The notes beneath the pieces were generated by a model, which was given only the letters and a program-made list of their open reading frames with translations, had not been told where the DNA came from and ran no database searches. Below are positions 52,740 to 62,762 of a DNA stretch of 64,000 nt, piece after piece; the stretch's first letter is position 1; each line of letters opens with the position of its first letter. The DNA lies in NCBI GenBank assembly GCA_017460805.1, contig JAFUAF010000064.1, positions 1-64,000 of the forward strand. Reading direction: 5' to 3'. Origin of the DNA: Bacillota bacterium (GTDB lineage: Bacteria; Bacillota; Clostridia; Lachnospirales; CAG-274). Made by a program: the position numbers and the translations under genes.

Positions 52740-54250
52740 ATCAGAGTGCAAAATACGCTTTGGGTGCGCTTGGGATTTTTATTGCGGGCGGCATATTTGC
52801 CACAGCGATAATTTCTACTTTCCGCGCGCAGGAAACAGAAGCGACATTAAAAGAAGATGTATACCGCTATGCGGGCGAGACCGAGGCGGCTTCGGAACAG
52901 ACCACACAGCAGGGCTCGGAAACGGCGACACAGGCCGCGGCGGAACAGGCTGTTGCTCAGTACACGGTAAATGCCTTTGTAAAGGGAGCTCCGTGGTCGG
53001 AGGGCAACCTTACATTGCAGGAGATAGAATTTGATATCGCAAACAACTCCGGTGCGGAAATAACCGACTGGACGGGCATGATACAGTTTGACGGCGATGT
53101 TCAGGGCATAAACAGCTGGAACGACACTTTCAGCTATGACGGCAAGGCTGTTCTTATTTCGCCTGTCGAATGGAACAAGAATATCAAGGCGGGCGAGACC
53201 AAAAAGCTTAACTTCCACCTTAAAACTTCGGGTCCCGTTACTGTTACAAGCGCAAGCGCTTCCACAAATGTCGGCGATATAAAAATGTCACAGCAGCCCG
53301 CACAACAGACACAGCAGGCTGTTATAGCGACCACGGAAGACCCGTCTTCAACACCTGTGGGACAGCACGGACAGCTTAAAGTTTCGGGTACGAAGATAGT
53401 TGACAAAAACGGCACACCCATTATTTTACAGGGTGTCAGCACACACGGCATAGCATGGTTCCCGCAGTATGTGGATAAAGAGGGTTTCAGGACTTTAAGA
53501 GATACCATGGGCGTAAATACCATAAGACTTGCGCTGTATTCAAGTCCGAACGAGGGGTACAGCACAGCCATGCACCAAAAAGTCGTTGACGGCGTAAATT
53601 ATGCAAAAGAACTGGGTATGTACGTTATAATCGACTGGCATATCCTTCAAAACGGCAACCCCAACACCGACAAGGAGAGCGCAAAGGCTTTCTTTACGGA
53701 AATGACGGGCAAGTTCAAGGACTACGACAATGTTATCTATGAGATATGCAACGAGCCTAACGGCGGCGTTACATGGGAAAATGACATCAAGCCTTATGCC
53801 GTTGATATGATAAATCTTATCAGGGCGCAGGACAATGATGCTATTATAATAGTGGGAACACCCACATGGTCACAGGATGTTGATGTGGTTTCACAAAGCC
53901 CCATCACAGGCCAGACAAATATTATGTATGCCCTGCATTTCTATGCGGCCACACATCGTCAGGATCTCAGAAACAAGCTGGCAACTGCGCTTGGCAACGG
54001 CCTTCCCGTTTTTGTAACGGAGTTCGGCATTAGCGAAGCAAGCGGCAGCGGCGGCATTGACGAGGGCGAGGGCAACAACTGGATAAACTATTTAAGACAA
54101 AACGGTATAAGCTACGTTTGCTGGAACCTTTCCAACAAAGATGAGGCGTGCGCGCTGATAAGGAGCGGCGTTTCAAAGACTTCGGGCTGGACGGATGACG
54201 ATCTCAGCCAGGAGGGCAAGTGGCTTAAAAATATCTACACTAAAAACTAA
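52736..54250 (+). CDS. Membrane-anchored GH5 endoglucanase with CBM2-like module
   Basis: The 504-residue protein has an N-terminal membrane helix (about 6-27), a Thr/Gln/Glu-rich linker, a CBM2-like beta-sandwich (about 75-180: FDIANNSGAEITDWTGMIQF, AGETKKLNFHLKTSG), a second linker and a GH5 barrel (about 212-500). The barrel has the acid/base glutamate in YEICNEPNG and the nucleophile in VFVTEFG. It is probably an endo-beta-1,4-glucanase (GH5 subfamily 2-like) fixed to the cell surface. It has no dockerin, unlike the other GH5 in the window. It is translationally coupled to the esterase and followed by trpB2 after 14 bases. Confidence 0.9.
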   Translation: MNQSAKYALGALGIFIAGGIFATAIISTFRAQETEATLKEDVYRYAGETEAASEQTTQQGSETATQAAAEQAVAQYTVNAFVKGAPWSEGNLTLQEIEFDIANNSGAEITDWTGMIQFDGDVQGINSWNDTFSYDGKAVLISPVEWNKNIKAGETKKLNFHLKTSGPVTVTSASASTNVGDIKMSQQPAQQTQQAVIATTEDPSSTPVGQHGQLKVSGTKIVDKNGTPIILQGVSTHGIAWFPQYVDKEGFRTLRDTMGVNTIRLALYSSPNEGYSTAMHQKVVDGVNYAKELGMYVIIDWHILQNGNPNTDKESAKAFFTEMTGKFKDYDNVIYEICNEPNGGVTWENDIKPYAVDMINLIRAQDNDAIIIVGTPTWSQDVDVVSQSPITGQTNIMYALHFYAATHRQDLRNKLATALGNGLPVFVTEFGISEASGSGGIDEGEGNNWINYLRQNGISYVCWNLSNKDEACALIRSGVSKTSGWTDDDLSQEGKWLKNIYTKN

Positions 54251-54264
54251 AAGGAGAGTTTAAA

Positions 54265-55632
54265 ATGGCAAAAGAAATACCTTACAAGATCTATCTTGAG
54301 GAAAGCGAGATGCCTAAGCAATGGTACAATGTAAGGGCTGATATGAAAAACAAGCCCGCACCTTTGCTCAACCCAGGCACAGGCAAGCCCATGACGGCGG
54401 AGGAACTGGAGGCGGTATTCTGCAAGGAGCTTGTTAAGCAGGAACTTGACAACGAACACGCATATATCGACATTCCCGAGGAGATCAGAAGTTTTTATAA
54501 GATGTACCGCCCGTCGCCTTTGGTGCGTGCGTACTGTCTTGAAAAGGCGCTCGGCACACCCGCGCATATCTACTACAAATTCGAGGGTAACAACACTTCG
54601 GGCAGCCACAAATTAAATTCCGCCATCGCTCAGGCTTATTACGCAAAAAAGCAGGGCCTTAAAGGCGTAACTACGGAAACGGGTGCAGGTCAGTGGGGCA
54701 CGGCGCTTTCTATGGCGTGTGCATATTTCGACCTTGCCTGCGAGGTATACATGGTAAAGGTGTCGTATGAACAAAAGCCTTTCAGACGTGGGGTAATGCG
54801 TACTTACGGCGCAACGGTAACTCCGTCTCCGTCCATGACAACAAATGTCGGAAGAAAGATAAACGAAGAATTCCCGGGTACAACGGGAAGTCTCGGCTGT
54901 GCTATCTCAGAGGCTGTTGAAGCGGCTGTGAGCAAAGAGGGCTATCGTTATGTTCTCGGTTCGGTTCTTTCTCAGGTACTTTTACATCAGTCCGTTATCG
55001 GTCTTGAAACCAAGGCGGCGCTTGATAAATACGGCATTAAGGCAGATATGATAATCGGCTGTGCGGGCGGCGGCTCAAATCTCGGCGGCCTTATCTCACC
55101 TTTTGCGGGCGAGATAATAAGGGGCGAGGCAGAATATGACATCCTTGCCGTAGAACCCGCATCCTGCCCAAGTCTTACACGCGGCAGCTATGTTTACGAT
55201 TTCTGCGATACGGGTAAGGTTTGCCCACTTGCAAAAATGTATACTCTCGGCAGCGGCTATATCCCTGCGCCCAACCATGCGGGCGGTCTGAGATACCACG
55301 GCATGAGCAGTATCGTATCACAGCTTTATGACGACAAGATAATCCGTGCAACAAGTGTTACACAGACGGAAGTGTTCAAGGCAGCGGAGCAGTTTGCAAG
55401 AACGGAAGGTATCCTTCCCGCACCCGAGAGCAGCCATGCAATAAAAGTTGCCATAGACGAGGCGCTTAAATGCAAGGAAACGGGCGAGGCAAAGAATATC
55501 GTATTCGGTCTTACGGGCACGGGTTACTTTGATATGGTGGCATACCAGAAGTACAATGACGGCGAAATGGAAAACTATATCCCCACCGATGAGGAGATAG
55601 CGGAGTCCATAGCAAAGTGCCCAAAAATTTAA
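54265..55632 (+). CDS. trpB2: TrpB2-type tryptophan synthase beta chain
   Basis: The 455-residue protein is of the TrpB2 class, longer than normal TrpB and able to work without TrpA. It has FEGNNTSGSHKLNSA with the PLP lysine, ETGAGQWGTALSMA and IIGCAGGGSNLGG for phosphate binding. It turns serine (and indole) to tryptophan, or may act as a serine deaminase. There is no trpA nearby. AAAGGAG precedes the start. The position behind a cellulase gene is functionally odd; repeat C begins right at its stop codon. Confidence 0.92.
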   Translation: MAKEIPYKIYLEESEMPKQWYNVRADMKNKPAPLLNPGTGKPMTAEELEAVFCKELVKQELDNEHAYIDIPEEIRSFYKMYRPSPLVRAYCLEKALGTPAHIYYKFEGNNTSGSHKLNSAIAQAYYAKKQGLKGVTTETGAGQWGTALSMACAYFDLACEVYMVKVSYEQKPFRRGVMRTYGATVTPSPSMTTNVGRKINEEFPGTTGSLGCAISEAVEAAVSKEGYRYVLGSVLSQVLLHQSVIGLETKAALDKYGIKADMIIGCAGGGSNLGGLISPFAGEIIRGEAEYDILAVEPASCPSLTRGSYVYDFCDTGKVCPLAKMYTLGSGYIPAPNHAGGLRYHGMSSIVSQLYDDKIIRATSVTQTEVFKAAEQFARTEGILPAPESSHAIKVAIDEALKCKETGEAKNIVFGLTGTGYFDMVAYQKYNDGEMENYIPTDEEIAESIAKCPKI

Positions 55633-55734
55633 CGTGAACGACAAAAATAATCGGTCGTTCACGTTATTTGGGGCTCATAAATAATCAGACTCAAACAAGT
55701 TTAAGTCCGATTATTTAATTCGCTTACTATAAAA
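55633..55734 (+). repeat. Structured repeat family C, copy 2
   Basis: Same structure as 46157-46259: CGTGAACGAC / GTCGTTCACG hairpin, GGGGCTCATAAATAATC, an inner CTTAAAC-type stem and CGATTATTTAATTCGC. It starts right after the trpB2 stop and ends just before the promoter of the next dockerin gene. The first hairpin with ATTTG behind it may also serve as the trpB2 terminator. Confidence 0.85.
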
Positions 55735-55739
55735 AAATA

Positions 55740-55767
55740 TTGATTTTATTGTTAATTATGCTATAAT
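55740..55767 (+). promoter_or_regulatory. Promoter of the dockerin-SGNH gene
   Basis: TTGATT (55740-55745) and TATAAT (55762-55767) have a 16-base spacer. Confidence 0.7.
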
Positions 55768-55807
55768 GATAATATAGCAATTATATATTTATAAAGGAGG
55801 AAAACTT

Positions 55808-57931
55808 ATGAAAAAAAGTTCCAAAAGAACTTTAAGCCGCATTCTTGCGGGTGTCATGACTGTTTCATCGCTTTTTGTAAGTGCAGTCACAACACAGGCA
55901 GCGGGTGTGACTAAGGGTTATTTAAGTGATTCCGTTAATGTTCAGGCAGCAGCATCCGCTGTTGCGGGCGATCTTGACGGCGACGGCATTCTTACTTCAA
56001 ACGATGCTTCTATCGCTTACAGACTTGCACTTAACCCCGATTATTTCGGAAAGGGTGCGTATGACCTTAATGCTGCCGATGTTATCGGCAATGACGGTGT
56101 TCGCACAGAGGATGCGGCCGTTATTTTACAGGCTGTGCTTTTAGGCACAAGCGTTGCAAACGTTATTGCAGGCATGCCTGCCGAAGAAACAACAGAGGCG
56201 ACCACAGAAGCAACTACGGAAACCACAACAGAGGCTACTACAGAAGCTACAACGGAATCACAGACAGAAGAGACCACAGCCGAAATTGATAATTCGGGTA
56301 TCAAGGTTTATGTTGTAGGTGACTCCACAGCTTGCCACTACGGCGAAGAATCCGATACAAACTACTGGTTCAAGCGCGTTGGCTTCGGCGACGGCTTACA
56401 GCAGTATATGACGGATGATGTTGAGGTTATCAACCTTGCTCTTTCGGGCAGAAGCTCCAAGAGTTTTGCAACAGGCATCAACGAAAACGGCAATGTTGAC
56501 GAAGATGCTGTAGCGAACTATGCACAGCTTTTATCCGACATCAAAGCAGGCGATTATCTTATCATTGCCTGGGGTCATAACGACGAAAAGACAGATAAAT
56601 TCAGATTTACGGATGCGACCAAGGATATCAATGATGAAACATCATTCAAGTGGTCACTCTACAACCGCTATATCAAGGTAGCTCAGGATGCAGGTGCAAC
56701 ACCTATCCTTTGCACACCTATCATCAGACGCGGTACGGGTACAAGAGGCATCAGCGGCAACGATATCCATCAGCCTACGGGTCTCGGCGACTACGGCGCA
56801 GCAGTAAGAGAGCTTGCTTCCGAACTTAATATCCAGCTTATCGACAACCTTGAAAACACCAAGGCACTCTGGACAGAACTTGGCAAGGGTCAGGATGTTA
56901 AAGAAGTTGCGGCAGCCATGGTAAAAGAGGGTACTATCGAAAAACTTGCACTTGATGCAGGCGTACTTCCCAACGGCTATGCAGCACTTCACGCAGCAGT
57001 TCAGGACGGCGGCGTTGACAATACTCACCTTAACAAGTACGGCGCAGACTATGTTGCTTACATGATGGCAAAAGACATCAAGGCAGCAGAAACCTGCTCA
57101 CTTTCCAAGTATGTAAAAGACGGTATCGAAGCTCCCGTATTCGATAACGATGCTACAGTAAACAAAAACTGGGTAGCATTTGACGAGGGCGTATATGTTC
57201 CGAGTTCTATCTGGAAACTTACAAGCCCATGGGCAGGTTCCGTATTCGGCGCAAGTGTCGGCGATATCACAGAGGACAGTCATCCTTCACATGACATCGT
57301 AGAAGTTAACGGACCTAACGAAGTTTATCTTAAAGCTGCGGGCAGCAAGGGTAAGATCGCTTCCAACTGCGACGGTATCGTAATGTACTTCCAAGAACTT
57401 GACAAGGATCAGGATTTCAGACTTACAGCTACAGCAGAAATGGCAGAGGATTACCTTGCAAGCACAAACCAGACAGCATTTGGTCTTATGCTTCGTGACA
57501 ACGTATTCTCCGATACAAACTACAACACAAACGCACACTACATCGCTGTCGGCAACACATCACAGAACAGCGGCAGAAACCTTGTTTCTGTTTGGAGAAG
57601 AGGTACTGTGACACCTCCCGAAGATCCCGAAAAGGCAGCGGATTTCGACCCCGCTAAGAACCTCATTCAGGAAAATATCAGATCTACGGTAGAAACTGCT
57701 ACAGATAACGATGCTCAGTTCGTTAAGGGTACACAGGTAAAACTTGTACTTGAAAAGAAAGACGGCGTTTATACATTACAGTATGGCGACGAAGCTCCTT
57801 TCACAGCAACCGTTGAAGATTGGGCTAACACAGACCTTACAGCACACAACCCCGATAAGGTATTTGCAGGCTTGTTTGTTGCAAGAGCGTGTGAAGTTAC
57901 TTTCAAGGATGTTGAAATGACACTTTACTAA
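55808..57931 (+). CDS. Secreted SGNH esterase with N-terminal dockerin
   Basis: The 707-residue protein has a signal peptide (about 1-31), a dockerin near the N-terminus (about 53-115: GDLDGDGILTSNDASIAYRL, then DVIGNDGVRTEDAAVILQAV), a long Thr/Glu linker (about 125-160) and an SGNH domain (about 165-435). The SGNH blocks are VVGDSTACHYG, LSGRSSKSF, AWGHND and DNTHLNKYG. A C-terminal beta-sandwich (about 450-707) follows. It is probably a rhamnogalacturonan or xylan acetylesterase attached to the cellulosome. The N-terminal place of the dockerin is unusual. AAAGGAGG precedes the start; a strong terminator follows. Confidence 0.9.
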   Translation: MKKSSKRTLSRILAGVMTVSSLFVSAVTTQAAGVTKGYLSDSVNVQAAASAVAGDLDGDGILTSNDASIAYRLALNPDYFGKGAYDLNAADVIGNDGVRTEDAAVILQAVLLGTSVANVIAGMPAEETTEATTEATTETTTEATTEATTESQTEETTAEIDNSGIKVYVVGDSTACHYGEESDTNYWFKRVGFGDGLQQYMTDDVEVINLALSGRSSKSFATGINENGNVDEDAVANYAQLLSDIKAGDYLIIAWGHNDEKTDKFRFTDATKDINDETSFKWSLYNRYIKVAQDAGATPILCTPIIRRGTGTRGISGNDIHQPTGLGDYGAAVRELASELNIQLIDNLENTKALWTELGKGQDVKEVAAAMVKEGTIEKLALDAGVLPNGYAALHAAVQDGGVDNTHLNKYGADYVAYMMAKDIKAAETCSLSKYVKDGIEAPVFDNDATVNKNWVAFDEGVYVPSSIWKLTSPWAGSVFGASVGDITEDSHPSHDIVEVNGPNEVYLKAAGSKGKIASNCDGIVMYFQELDKDQDFRLTATAEMAEDYLASTNQTAFGLMLRDNVFSDTNYNTNAHYIAVGNTSQNSGRNLVSVWRRGTVTPPEDPEKAADFDPAKNLIQENIRSTVETATDNDAQFVKGTQVKLVLEKKDGVYTLQYGDEAPFTATVEDWANTDLTAHNPDKVFAGLFVARACEVTFKDVEMTLY

Positions 57932-57942
57932 AATTCCAATTA

Positions 57943-57973
57943 CGGCCCCGTACATTGTACGGGGTCGTTTTTT
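57943..57973 (+). terminator. Terminator after the dockerin-SGNH gene
   Basis: CCCCGTAC / GTACGGGG with a 2-base loop and a TCGTTTTTT tail. Confidence 0.92.
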
Positions 57974-57978
57974 AGTTG

Positions 57979-58007
57979 TTGAAATAAGTTTCTATATGTG
58001 ATATAAT
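57979..58007 (+). promoter_or_regulatory. Promoter of the folate operon
   Basis: TTGAAA (57979-57984) and TATAAT (58002-58007) have a 17-base spacer, 40 bases before folC. Confidence 0.82.
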
Positions 58008-58047
58008 TATTTACATATACGATTTTTAACTTGGTGAGGGGATAGAA

Positions 58048-59271
58048 TTGGACTATCGGCAGACAACAGAATATATAGAAAGCCTTGCAAAATTCGGTGT
58101 TGTACTGGGGCTTGACAATATGCGTGCGCTTTTGTCACGGCTTGGGCATCCCGAAAACGGGCTTAAAATAATACATATCGCGGGTACAAACGGCAAGGGC
58201 TCGGTCGGGGCTTTTATTTCGGCCATGCTTCGTGCAAAGGGTTTTAAAGTCGGACGTTATGTTTCGCCGACAATTTTTTGTTATGAGGAGCGTTTTCAGA
58301 TAAACGGCGAAAATATCAAAAAAACAGACCTCCCGCACTATATCACACAGGTAAAGAATGCGGCCGAGGGAGCTGTTTCTCCGACAGTGTTTGAAGTGGA
58401 AACGGCGGCGGCGCTTTTGTACTTCAAGAGCGAAAACTGCGACTATGTACTGCTTGAAGTGGGCATGGGCGGCAGGCTCGATGCCACAAACGCGGTCGAA
58501 ACCACGCTTCGCTCGGTCATTACAAGCATAGGCCTCGACCATACCGCAATTCTCGGCGATACGATAGATAAAATTGCCTTTGAAAAGGCGGGCATAATAA
58601 AGCAAAACGGCACAGTCATCTCCGCCGTTCAGCAAAAGGAAGCGGCAGAGGTGCTTGAAGAGGTATCGTCCGATAAAAACGCAAAGCTTATTTTCTGTGA
58701 AGAGCCCGTTATCCGCAAGGACAAAACTTTTGATTATAAAACGCATAAAAACCTTAAAATAAGCCTTGCGGGTACATACCAGTATAAAAATGCGGCGCTT
58801 GCCATAGAGGTCTTTGACACCCTTTACAATGACGATAAGGCGGTGCGCGAGGGTCTTGCAAATGCAGAGTGGGCAGGCCGTTTTCAGATAATGGAGGGCG
58901 ACCCGACTTTCATTTTTGACGGGGCACACAATCCGCAGGGCATAGAAGCACTTGTAAGCTCGCTTGAAAACTATAAAGATATAGTCTTTGTCTGCGGTAT
59001 CTTTGCCGACAAGGACTATAAGCAAATGGTAAAAACCGCCGCACCGCTTGCAAAAAAGGTGTTTACGATAACGCCGCCGTCACCGAGGGCGCTTGATAAC
59101 GAAGAACTGAAAAACGAATTTTTAAACTATCTGTCGGATGTGACCGCTCTGCCGCTTGAAGAGGCGCTTGATGCGGCTTTTGATATGAAAGGCCGAACGG
59201 TTGCGGTCTTTGGCAGCCTGTCTTTCCTGGGCAGAGCCATAGAATATGTAAGGAGCAAAAAACATGGATAA
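58048..59271 (+). CDS. folC: Folylpolyglutamate/dihydrofolate synthase
   Basis: FolC adds glutamates to folate (and in most bacteria makes dihydrofolate from dihydropteroate). The 407-residue protein has the ATP loop [39 protein letters not shown] and FDGAHNPQG, all as expected for the Mur-ligase-like fold. The start is a TTG at 58048 with GTGAGGGGAT upstream. It overlaps folE by 8 bases. Confidence 0.95.
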   Translation: MDYRQTTEYIESLAKFGVVLGLDNMRALLSRLGHPENGLKIIHIAGTNGKGSVGAFISAMLRAKGFKVGRYVSPTIFCYEERFQINGENIKKTDLPHYITQVKNAAEGAVSPTVFEVETAAALLYFKSENCDYVLLEVGMGGRLDATNAVETTLRSVITSIGLDHTAILGDTIDKIAFEKAGIIKQNGTVISAVQQKEAAEVLEEVSSDKNAKLIFCEEPVIRKDKTFDYKTHKNLKISLAGTYQYKNAALAIEVFDTLYNDDKAVREGLANAEWAGRFQIMEGDPTFIFDGAHNPQGIEALVSSLENYKDIVFVCGIFADKDYKQMVKTAAPLAKKVFTITPPSPRALDNEELKNEFLNYLSDVTALPLEEALDAAFDMKGRTVAVFGSLSFLGRAIEYVRSKKHG

Positions 59272-59815
59272 AGATAAAATTATGCAGGGCGTAAGGCTTA
59301 TACTTGAGGGCGTGGGCGAAGACCCCGAACGCGAGGGTCTGCGTGATACACCGCTGCGTGTTGCAAAAATGTATGAGGAGATATTTGCGGGTCTTAACGA
59401 GGAGGCGGCAGTCCATCTTTCGCGTACCTTTGAGTCCGCAAACAGCGACATTATTGTCGAAAAGGACATTACTTTCTATTCCACCTGCGAGCATCATCTT
59501 ATGCCGTTTTTCGGCAGGGCGGCTATCGGCTATATCCCAAACGGCAAAGTTGTCGGCATAAGCAAACTTGCGCGCACCGTGGAAGTTTTTGCAAGACGTC
59601 CGCAGATACAGGAACAGCTGACCGTGCAGATAGCGGATGCCATTATGGAAAATCTCGATACAAAGGGCGTTATAGTAGCTATCGAGGCCGAGCATACCTG
59701 CATGACCATGCGCGGCGTAAAAAAGCCCGGTACAAAGACATTTACACTTGTTTCCCGCGGCGTTTTTGAGACCGATACCGACCTCAGAAACCTGTTTTTG
59801 AATATGATAAAATGA
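59264..59815 (+). CDS. folE: GTP cyclohydrolase I
   Basis: FolE makes dihydroneopterin triphosphate, the first step of folate synthesis. The 183-residue protein has [20 protein letters not shown] with the zinc cysteine and histidine, and [10 protein letters not shown] with the second zinc cysteine. Length is typical. It lies second in the operon, overlapping its neighbours on both sides. Confidence 0.97.
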   Translation: MDKDKIMQGVRLILEGVGEDPEREGLRDTPLRVAKMYEEIFAGLNEEAAVHLSRTFESANSDIIVEKDITFYSTCEHHLMPFFGRAAIGYIPNGKVVGISKLARTVEVFARRPQIQEQLTVQIADAIMENLDTKGVIVAIEAEHTCMTMRGVKKPGTKTFTLVSRGVFETDTDLRNLFLNMIK

Positions 59816-60288
59816 AACGCATAAAACTTTTGCTTGAAAACACGGAATATCAAAAAATGCTCGACACCATAACCGAAGCGGAGAAAGACAGGATATTCTG
59901 CCGCCATACATTGCAGCATTTTTTTGATACGGCGAGAATTTTATATATTTTTTGCCTTGAAGAAAAGCTCGATATCGACAAGGAGCTTATTTATGCTATT
60001 GGCCTTTTGCACGATATAGGCCGTGCTTCGCAGTATACCGACGGTACGGAGCATCATAAGGCAAGCGCCGATGCCGTGCGGTATTTTATGCCGCTTTGCG
60101 GATTTTCGGAAAACGAGACCGAAAGGGCGGCGGCAGCCATACTATCCCACAGAAGCGGGGATAATGATGACGAAATAGCAAAACTTTTGTACAAGGCGGA
60201 CAAAAGATCGCGCCTTTGTTTTGACTGCGCGGCAAGGGACAAATGTAACTGGAGCCGCGAAAAAATGAATTTGGAGCCTTTTATATGA
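59812..60288 (+). CDS. HD-domain phosphohydrolase in the folate operon
   Basis: The 158-residue protein has [15 protein letters not shown] and [16 protein letters not shown], the H...HD pattern of a metal-dependent phosphohydrolase, then [10 protein letters not shown] for the last ligand. HD proteins in this place occur in many clostridial folate operons; a role in removing phosphates from dihydroneopterin triphosphate is a reasonable guess, not shown. It overlaps folE and folP by 4 bases each. Confidence 0.88.
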   Translation: MKRIKLLLENTEYQKMLDTITEAEKDRIFCRHTLQHFFDTARILYIFCLEEKLDIDKELIYAIGLLHDIGRASQYTDGTEHHKASADAVRYFMPLCGFSENETERAAAAILSHRSGDNDDEIAKLLYKADKRSRLCFDCAARDKCNWSREKMNLEPFI

Positions 60289-61088
60289 TAATAGACAGCA
60301 AAAACTACGATAACCGTACCTATATTATGGGTATACTTAACGCAACGCCCGATTCTTTTTCGGACGGCGGCAAATTCAACAGCATAGATGCGGCACTTTA
60401 CCGTGCCGAGCAGATAGTGAACGAGGGCGGGGATATAATAGATATCGGCGGAGAGTCCACACGCCCCGGGCATACACAAATAAGCGACAGCGAGGAAATA
60501 GAACGCACAGCCCCGATAATCGAGGCTGTTTCGGGCTGTTTTGAACTTCCCGTTTCCATAGACACCTACAAGCCCGCCGTTGCCGAAGCCGCACTTAAAG
60601 CGGGGGCGGTAATGGTAAATGATATTTGGGGTTTTAAATACGACAAAAAAATTGCCGATATAACGGCAAAATACGGCGCGGCCTGCTGTCTTATGCACAA
60701 CAGGGACAACACGGACTACGGCGATCTTATCACAGATGTTTTAAACGAGCTTGGGCAGTCCGTGGAGATCGCGCTTGCGGCGGGTGTGGATAAAAATAAA
60801 ATATGTATCGACCCGGGTGTCGGCTTTGGCAAGACATACGAACAAAATTTGGAGATAATAAACAAGCTTGACAGACTTTCGGTTCTGGGCTATCCCGTAC
60901 TGCTCGGCACATCGCGAAAAAGCGTGATAGGCCTTGCGCTTGATTTGCCCGTAGAGGAAAGGCTTGAGGGAACGCTTGCGACAAGTGTTGTCGGCGTGAT
61001 GAAAGGCTGCCGTTTTCTGCGTGTGCATGACGTGCTTGCAAACAAAAGGGCGGTCATGATGACGGAGAAGATACTGGAGAGGGAATAA
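60285..61088 (+). CDS. folP: Dihydropteroate synthase
   Basis: FolP joins the pterin to p-aminobenzoate, the step blocked by sulfonamides. The 267-residue protein has MGILNATPDSFSDGG, DIGGESTRPGH, DPGVGFGKT and LLGTSRKS, the full set of family motifs. It follows the HD gene by overlap. folB and folK, which often follow, are missing; a GH5 glucanase gene starts 3 bases after its stop codon. Confidence 0.97.
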   Translation: MIIDSKNYDNRTYIMGILNATPDSFSDGGKFNSIDAALYRAEQIVNEGGDIIDIGGESTRPGHTQISDSEEIERTAPIIEAVSGCFELPVSIDTYKPAVAEAALKAGAVMVNDIWGFKYDKKIADITAKYGAACCLMHNRDNTDYGDLITDVLNELGQSVEIALAAGVDKNKICIDPGVGFGKTYEQNLEIINKLDRLSVLGYPVLLGTSRKSVIGLALDLPVEERLEGTLATSVVGVMKGCRFLRVHDVLANKRAVMMTEKILERE

Positions 61089-61090
61089 AA

Positions 61091-62692
61091 ATGAAATTTT
61101 TAAAGATAACCGCCGCGGCACTTGTGCTTTTTTGCATGAATGTGAGCACATATGCGGCGGACAATATGCAGATAGTAAAAAATATGCGTCTTGGCTGGAA
61201 TCTGGGCAATACTTTCGACAGTTATGGCGGCGGAAGCGATCCCGATACGGCGGAGACCTACTGGGTACACGTAAAGACCGACAAACAGATGATAGACGAT
61301 ATAAAGGCGCAGGGCTTCAATGCGGTCAGGATACCTGTTACCTGGTATGAAAAGGTAAATAACGGCAAAATAAATGCCGATTGGCTTGCGCGCGTAAAAG
61401 AGGTCGTTGATTACTGTATTGAGGATGATATGTATGTTATCCTCAACACCCACCACGAAGAGGGGTATATCGTGCCGACCTATGCAAAGGCCGACAGCTC
61501 CGAAGCGTATTTAAGAAATTTATGGTCGCAGATAGCGCCGTATTTCAAGGACTATGACGAGCATCTTGTTTTTGAGACCCTGAACGAGCCGAGGATAACA
61601 GGCGATGCGTCCGAGTGGACAAACGGCACGGAAGAGACCCGTTCTGTGATAAACCGCCTTAATAAAGCGGCTTTGGAAGAGATAAGAAAATCGGGCGGCA
61701 ACAATTCGGAACGTCTTGTTATGTGTCCCGGAAATGCGGCTTCTATTCCCGCTTCAACGGGATTTGAACTTCCCGACGATGAAAATATTGCGCTTTCTGT
61801 GCATCACTACGCGCCCTATGGTTTTGCTATGGATAAGGACGGCACGAAATACTGGGGCAGCGAGGAGGATAAAACAGCGCTTGACAGTGAGTTAAAGGGC
61901 TTGTACAACCGCTTTGTTTCAAAGGGTGTGCCCGTAATTATAGGCGAAATGGGCGCGACCGATAAAATGAATACTTCCGCGCGCGAAACATGGGCAAAAT
62001 TCTATGCACAGACCGCCAAAAGCTATGGCATTACCTGCTTTGTGTGGGATAACAATGTTATAACCACGGATGAAAACGATTGCAGGGAGCATTACGGCCT
62101 TTACAACAGAAATTCGCATACATGGTATTACCAAAGTATAGCAAAGGCGTTTTCCGACGGTGTAAATGCCGCCGTACCGTATACGGGCGGCACGAGCGAC
62201 CCGTATACGCTGGTGCTGTTTGACCGCACGGTCTCACTTACGGGCTGGGACAACGAGTCTGTCGGCGATCCGCCCGAGCTTAAAGAGGGGTATTATATTA
62301 CCGTTAAATACAGCGGGGATGCGCCAAATCTGGTTTTTCAGAACTATACCATAGACGGCGAGTGGAACACCATACAACCCGAAAAAACGGAAAACGGCGT
62401 TGCCTACTACAGTTATAACGATATAGTAAACGGCTGCCGCGCAGGCTATGCAAAACAGAACAAAATGTACGTTTCCGCAAAGGGCAGTTCGCTTTCATTC
62501 AGCGAGGTCTGCGTTGTCACACCGCATAAAACGGGAGATGTATCGGGCGACGGCAAGGTAAACGGGACAGATGCAAAGATAATTCTGCTCGATATAAGCA
62601 ATATCCGAAAAATGCTCGCATCCGACCTGCTTGCAGACATTGACGGCAGCGGAAACGTGAATTTGCTGGATGTAATAAAGGCACTTAAATAA
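61091..62692 (+). CDS. Secreted GH5 glucanase with binding module and dockerin
   Basis: The 533-residue protein has a signal peptide (about 1-22, ending TYA-AD), a GH5 barrel (about 25-355), a beta-sandwich of CBM type (about 375-465) and a C-terminal dockerin (about 475-533: GDVSGDGKVNGTDAKIILLD, then ADIDGSGNVNLLDVIKALK). The barrel has RLGWNLGNTFDS, the acid/base glutamate in ETLNEPR and the nucleophile in VIIGEMGA, pointing to a GH5 subfamily 4-type enzyme acting on beta-glucan, xyloglucan or cellulose. It starts 3 bases after folP, so it seems to be read from the folate operon promoter unless a promoter hides inside folP. No strong ribosome site except GAGAGGGA. Confidence 0.92.
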   Translation: MKFLKITAAALVLFCMNVSTYAADNMQIVKNMRLGWNLGNTFDSYGGGSDPDTAETYWVHVKTDKQMIDDIKAQGFNAVRIPVTWYEKVNNGKINADWLARVKEVVDYCIEDDMYVILNTHHEEGYIVPTYAKADSSEAYLRNLWSQIAPYFKDYDEHLVFETLNEPRITGDASEWTNGTEETRSVINRLNKAALEEIRKSGGNNSERLVMCPGNAASIPASTGFELPDDENIALSVHHYAPYGFAMDKDGTKYWGSEEDKTALDSELKGLYNRFVSKGVPVIIGEMGATDKMNTSARETWAKFYAQTAKSYGITCFVWDNNVITTDENDCREHYGLYNRNSHTWYYQSIAKAFSDGVNAAVPYTGGTSDPYTLVLFDRTVSLTGWDNESVGDPPELKEGYYITVKYSGDAPNLVFQNYTIDGEWNTIQPEKTENGVAYYSYNDIVNGCRAGYAKQNKMYVSAKGSSLSFSEVCVVTPHKTGDVSGDGKVNGTDAKIILLDISNIRKMLASDLLADIDGSGNVNLLDVIKALK

Positions 62693-62762
62693 TTTTTTTT
62701 TCAAAAATTAAAAAAAATACTGGATTTTTGTTTTTTTATATGGTATACTATTGTAGTGCCAT

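Noticed and set aside
56041..56304. Repetitive Val/Ala/Ser ORF on the minus strand
   Set aside because: It is the complement of the Thr/Glu linker of the dockerin-SGNH gene.
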